Assembly (NCBI GenBank): GCA_002731735.1
Contig: PCCM01000114.1
Coordinates: 1-7,696, forward strand
Direction of reading: 5' to 3'
DNA from: Gemmatimonadota bacterium
Lineage (GTDB): Bacteria > Gemmatimonadota > Gemmatimonadetes > Longimicrobiales > Gaopeijiaceae
Length of the DNA stretch: 7,696 nt
Shown: positions 5,661 to 7,696 of the stretch, piece by piece
Layout of the letters: each line of letters begins with the position of its first letter
How positions within the stretch are numbered: position 1 is the stretch's first letter
Translations under genes and position numbers: made by a program
The notes under the pieces: generated by a model
Told to the model about the DNA's origin: nothing
What the model saw: the letters and a program-made list of their open reading frames with translations, nothing else
The model's database searches: none

Positions 5661-6866
5661 ATGGCTTCCCGTGTACCAAGCCGTGTCCCACGCAACGTTT
5701 GGGTTCTTTCACTGACGAGTCTCCTGCGGGATGTCGCGAGCGAGATGCTCGTGCACCTTCTGCCGTTGTTCTTGGCCAACGTGCTGGGTGTGCGACTCGC
5801 GTTGATCGGGCTCATCGAGGGGGTCGCAGAGACCACCGCCAGCCTCGTGAAGATCTTGTCGGGGTGGCTCTCGGACAGGCTGGGCCGCCGGAAGGGGCTC
5901 ACGGTCGGAGGATACGGGTTGGCTGCGCTGGCCATGCCTCTTCTTCTGGTGGCGCAGACCTGGACGTTGGTATTGCTCTACCGATTCCTCGACCGGATCG
6001 GGAAGGGGATTCGGACTGCTCCTCGGGACGCCCTCATCGCCGACTCGGTGGAGCCCGACCAGCGTGGCTTGAGTTTCGGCCTGCACCGGGCAGCCGACAG
6101 CGCAGGTGCGTTCCTTGGATTGTTGTTGGCTGCTGTATTCGTGACACGTATGCAAGGCAGCGGCCTGGTACTGGACGCCCAGACGTTCCGAGCGATCGTC
6201 TATTTCGCGATCGTTCCGGCGGCCCTCGCCGTGCTGGTGGTGGTCGTGGGTGTGAGAGAGGCCCGAACGAGGGGCCCGCACACGGGCTCCAAGACGGGTG
6301 TTCCGGACATCGACCCCCGCTTCACGCGATTTCTGGCGGTGATGGCGCTCTTTACCTTGGGCAACAGCACGGATGCGTTTTTGGTCCTTCGAGCCCAGAG
6401 TAGCGGGACGTCAGTCGTCGCGATTCTCATTCTTCTGGCCGGCTTCAACCTCGTTTATACGGTGTTGTCCGGGCCCGCGGGGGCTCTGTCCGATCGTATC
6501 GACCGGCGAAAGGTCATGATCGGGGGATGGCTCCTGTACGCGATCGTCTACCTGGGCTTCGCATGGGCCGACCAAACGTGGCAGTTTGCGCTTCTTTACG
6601 GCCTGTACGGGGCCTACTACGCCCTGACCGCCGGTGTGGCGAAGGCTTTCGTGGCCGACTTGACTCCGAACCCCGATCGGCGTGGGTGGGCGTTCGGTGT
6701 GTTCAACGGCGTGATCGGCCTCACTCTGTTGCCTGCCAGCGTGGTTGCAGGCGTGCTGTGGGAGGGGGTCGGTACGTGGCCCGGGCTCGGACCGGCGGCG
6801 CCGTTCATCTTTGGGAGTGGGCTGTCGCTCATCTCTGTTTTACTGATGTGGCGGTGGGTCAAATAG
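5661..6866 (+). CDS. Major facilitator superfamily permease, substrate unknown
   Basis: A 401-residue inner-membrane transporter with about 12 membrane segments in two halves, the usual MFS length. The first half has motif A, GWLSDRLGRRKG (68-79), and FLDRIGKGIRTAPRDAL (109-125). The latter is characteristic of a poorly described bacterial MFS subgroup that also carries IGLIEGVAE (49-57). The second half repeats motif A as GPAGALSDRIDRRK (271-284), following a central charged loop (about 199-222). The ATG at 5661 begins MASRVPSRVP and leads into the first membrane helix. Its ribosome binding site is weak (AGG 8 bases upstream). The frame is open back to 5202, but that part lies antisense to the peptide transporter and is not hydrophobic. 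No neighbour indicates what is transported. Drug or metabolite efflux is only a guess. Confidence 0.9.
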   Translation: MASRVPSRVPRNVWVLSLTSLLRDVASEMLVHLLPLFLANVLGVRLALIGLIEGVAETTASLVKILSGWLSDRLGRRKGLTVGGYGLAALAMPLLLVAQTWTLVLLYRFLDRIGKGIRTAPRDALIADSVEPDQRGLSFGLHRAADSAGAFLGLLLAAVFVTRMQGSGLVLDAQTFRAIVYFAIVPAALAVLVVVVGVREARTRGPHTGSKTGVPDIDPRFTRFLAVMALFTLGNSTDAFLVLRAQSSGTSVVAILILLAGFNLVYTVLSGPAGALSDRIDRRKVMIGGWLLYAIVYLGFAWADQTWQFALLYGLYGAYYALTAGVAKAFVADLTPNPDRRGWAFGVFNGVIGLTLLPASVVAGVLWEGVGTWPGLGPAAPFIFGSGLSLISVLLMWRWVK

Positions 6867-6872
6867 AGGGGG

Positions 6873-6894
6873 GGTGTTTCCTTTGACAAACACC
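6873..6894. repeat. Perfect inverted repeat overlapping the -35 box
   Basis: GGTGTTT and AAACACC form a 7-bp dyad around CCTTTGAC. It starts 6 bases after the MFS stop codon and spans the TTGACA hexamer at 6883-6888. There is no T tract after it, so a typical intrinsic terminator is unlikely. A regulator site at the downstream promoter is the alternative. Confidence 0.5.
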
Positions 6895-6912
6895 GAGAAG
6901 ATCCCCTACTTT
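6883..6912 (+). promoter_or_regulatory. Promoter of the cytochrome/copper protein gene
   Basis: TTGACA (6883-6888) matches the -35 consensus perfectly. TACTTT (6907-6912) lies 18 bases further and keeps the important first, second and last bases of the -10 box. Transcription would start near 6919, giving a leader of about 95 bases before the ATG at 7014. Confidence 0.65.
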
Positions 6913-6920
6913 AAACCAAT

Positions 6921-6975
6921 CCGGAGTCCGGTAACCGTGGGCGGCAAAGCCGCCTTACCCGTGCCGATTTTCGGC
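6921..6975 (+). other. Hairpin-rich leader RNA, unidentified
   Basis: Three adjacent dyads lie just after the predicted transcription start. CCGG-AGT-CCGG is at 6921-6931. GGTAA/TTACC (6930-6934 with 6955-6959) encloses the perfect hairpin GGCGGC-AAA-GCCGCC (6940-6954). GCCGA-TTT-TCGGC is at 6963-6975. CCGTG occurs twice, once inside the outer stem and once just after it. No U-rich terminator tract follows. GGCAAAGCC superficially recalls the GCAAAGCC core of c-di-GMP-I riboswitches, but the rest of that fold is not recognisable. Confidence 0.45.
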
Positions 6976-7002
6976 TCGAACCTATGATTGTTCCTGCATC
7001 TC

Positions 7003-7008
7003 AGGGAG
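7003..7008 (+). promoter_or_regulatory. Ribosome binding site of the cytochrome/copper protein gene
   Basis: AGGGAG lies 5 bases before the ATG at 7014 and 8 bases before a second in-frame ATG at 7017. Either could be used, changing the product by one residue. Confidence 0.65.
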
Positions 7009-7013
7009 TGCGC

Positions 7014-7696
7014 ATGATGAAGGTCGCAAAGAGGGTCCTACCGGGAGTGGCAGCCGCAACGGCGTTATCGGCTCTGATGGTTACAGCACTTGTGGCACCC
7101 AGTTCGCTCGGGGCCCAGGAGTCGTCTTTGGGTGACGTGACTTTCACTCGCGATATCGCCCCGATTCTTCAGCGTAGCTGTCAGACTTGTCACCGGGACG
7201 GCGGTGTCGCACCGATGACCCTCGTGAACTACCAGCAGGTGCGTCGTTACTCGAGCAGGATCGTGTATCGGACGGGCCTCCGTTACGTGGCTGGGGCAAT
7301 GCCGCCCTGGTACGTAGAGAAGGACATCGGGATCCAACACTTCAAGAACGACCCGTCGCTGAGTGATTGGGAGGTGGCCGCGATCGCTGCGTGGGTTGAG
7401 AACGGGATGCCGGAAGGGGACCCGGCGGACATGCCTCCGCCGAGGGTATTCCCCAACAACGAGACCTGGATCGCGGGACAGCCGGATCTGATCGTCAAGA
7501 CGAACGAGATTCTGGTGGAGGGTGGTGCGCCGGACTGGTGGGGCGAGATCGAGCCCGTGTCTGTCGGGCTCGACGAGGACCGATGGGTCTCCTCCGTCGA
7601 GATCAGAGAGGTCAACGACGTCGATAACCGCAGCGGAAACGCCGCCGACAGGCAGACGGTGGGCCAGCGGTACGTCTTCCACCACATGATCTGGGG
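7014..7696 (+). CDS. Exported c-type cytochrome with PHM-like copper domain, N-terminal part (3' end outside window)
   Basis: The frame runs without a stop from ATG 7014 to the window edge (227 full codons). Residues 1-34 are a signal peptide (VAAATALSALMVTALVA, cleavage likely after SLGA). Residues about 41-135 form a small cytochrome c domain: VTFTRDIAPILQRS, then CQTCH (Cys56, Cys59, His60) for covalent heme, then AMPPWY (95-100) with Met96 as a possible axial ligand, then DPSLSDWEVAAIAAWVENG (113-131). A linker PADMPPPR (137-144) leads to PDLIV and a beta-rich region ending at FHHMIWG. HHM (223-225) matches the CuH histidine pair of peptidylglycine alpha-hydroxylating monooxygenase. The layout agrees with a family of heme plus copper type II monooxygenase-like proteins common in environmental bacteria, whose substrate is unknown to me. 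The second copper site would lie beyond the window. A near-consensus promoter and structured leader precede it. Confidence 0.85.
   Translation, partial: MMKVAKRVLPGVAAATALSALMVTALVAPSSLGAQESSLGDVTFTRDIAPILQRSCQTCHRDGGVAPMTLVNYQQVRRYSSRIVYRTGLRYVAGAMPPWYVEKDIGIQHFKNDPSLSDWEVAAIAAWVENGMPEGDPADMPPPRVFPNNETWIAGQPDLIVKTNEILVEGGAPDWWGEIEPVSVGLDEDRWVSSVEIREVNDVDNRSGNAADRQTVGQRYVFHHMIW

Noticed and set aside
6908..6975. A c-di-GMP-I (GEMM) riboswitch before the cytochrome gene.
   Set aside because: Only GGCAAAGCC and an AAACC are shared. The AAACC lies before the predicted transcription start, and the second domain with its tetraloop receptor is not recognisable.
7065..7685. Two minus-strand frames at the right end.
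   Set aside because: They are opposite the cytochrome/copper gene, which has a signal peptide, heme motif and promoter on the plus strand.

Overview
This GC-rich window reads as a stretch of chromosome from a Gram-negative-type bacterium with a well-developed exported proteome. It holds two predicted exported prolyl isomerases, a secreted cupredoxin-like protein and an exported c-type cytochrome/copper-monooxygenase-like protein. The extended-C-terminus cyclophilin, the cytochrome-copper fusion and a TTGACA/TACTTT promoter recall Gemmatimonadota, Acidobacteriota or related environmental lineages. That assignment is inference from remembered family styles. No rRNA, tRNA, CRISPR array, insertion sequence or phage gene was found.

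Layout: (1) 1-1131 (+) is the C-terminal half of an ABC-F ATPase resembling YbiT, cut by the window start, with an 18-bp tandem repeat encoding a basic linker before a C-terminal coiled coil. (2) 1159-1800 (-) is an exported cyclophilin-type prolyl isomerase, convergent with it. (3) 1801-2053 is a divergent control region. (4) 2054-2728 (+) is an exported cupredoxin-like protein with a carboxypeptidase-regulatory-like C-terminal domain. It is followed after 9 bases by (5) 2738-2929 (+), a 63-codon ORF that looks like only the C-terminal tail of a GrpB/UPF0157 protein. (6) 2978-3673 (-) is a Mip/FkpA-like FKBP lipoprotein whose leader carries three 14-bp repeats. (7) 3792-5540 (-) is a POT/PTR2 proton-coupled peptide transporter. 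(8) 5541-5660 is a divergent region with a long imperfect inverted repeat. (9) 5661-6866 (+) is a major facilitator permease of unknown substrate. (10) 6867-7013 holds a near-consensus promoter, an inverted repeat on its -35 box and a hairpin-rich leader. (11) 7014 to the window end (+) is the N-terminal part of an exported protein with one CxxCH heme site followed by the start of a PHM-like copper domain.

The genes do not form one obvious pathway. Two themes recur: envelope proline isomerisation next to peptide uptake (cyclophilin, FKBP, POT), and exported copper/heme redox proteins (cupredoxin-like protein, cytochrome-copper fusion). The most promising observations are the heme plus HHM copper-site architecture at the right edge with its structured leader, the two repeat-rich control regions, and the GrpB remnant. 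Nothing here proves a new multi-gene system. Every intergenic stretch is shorter than 300 bases, and each is described below or in the findings.
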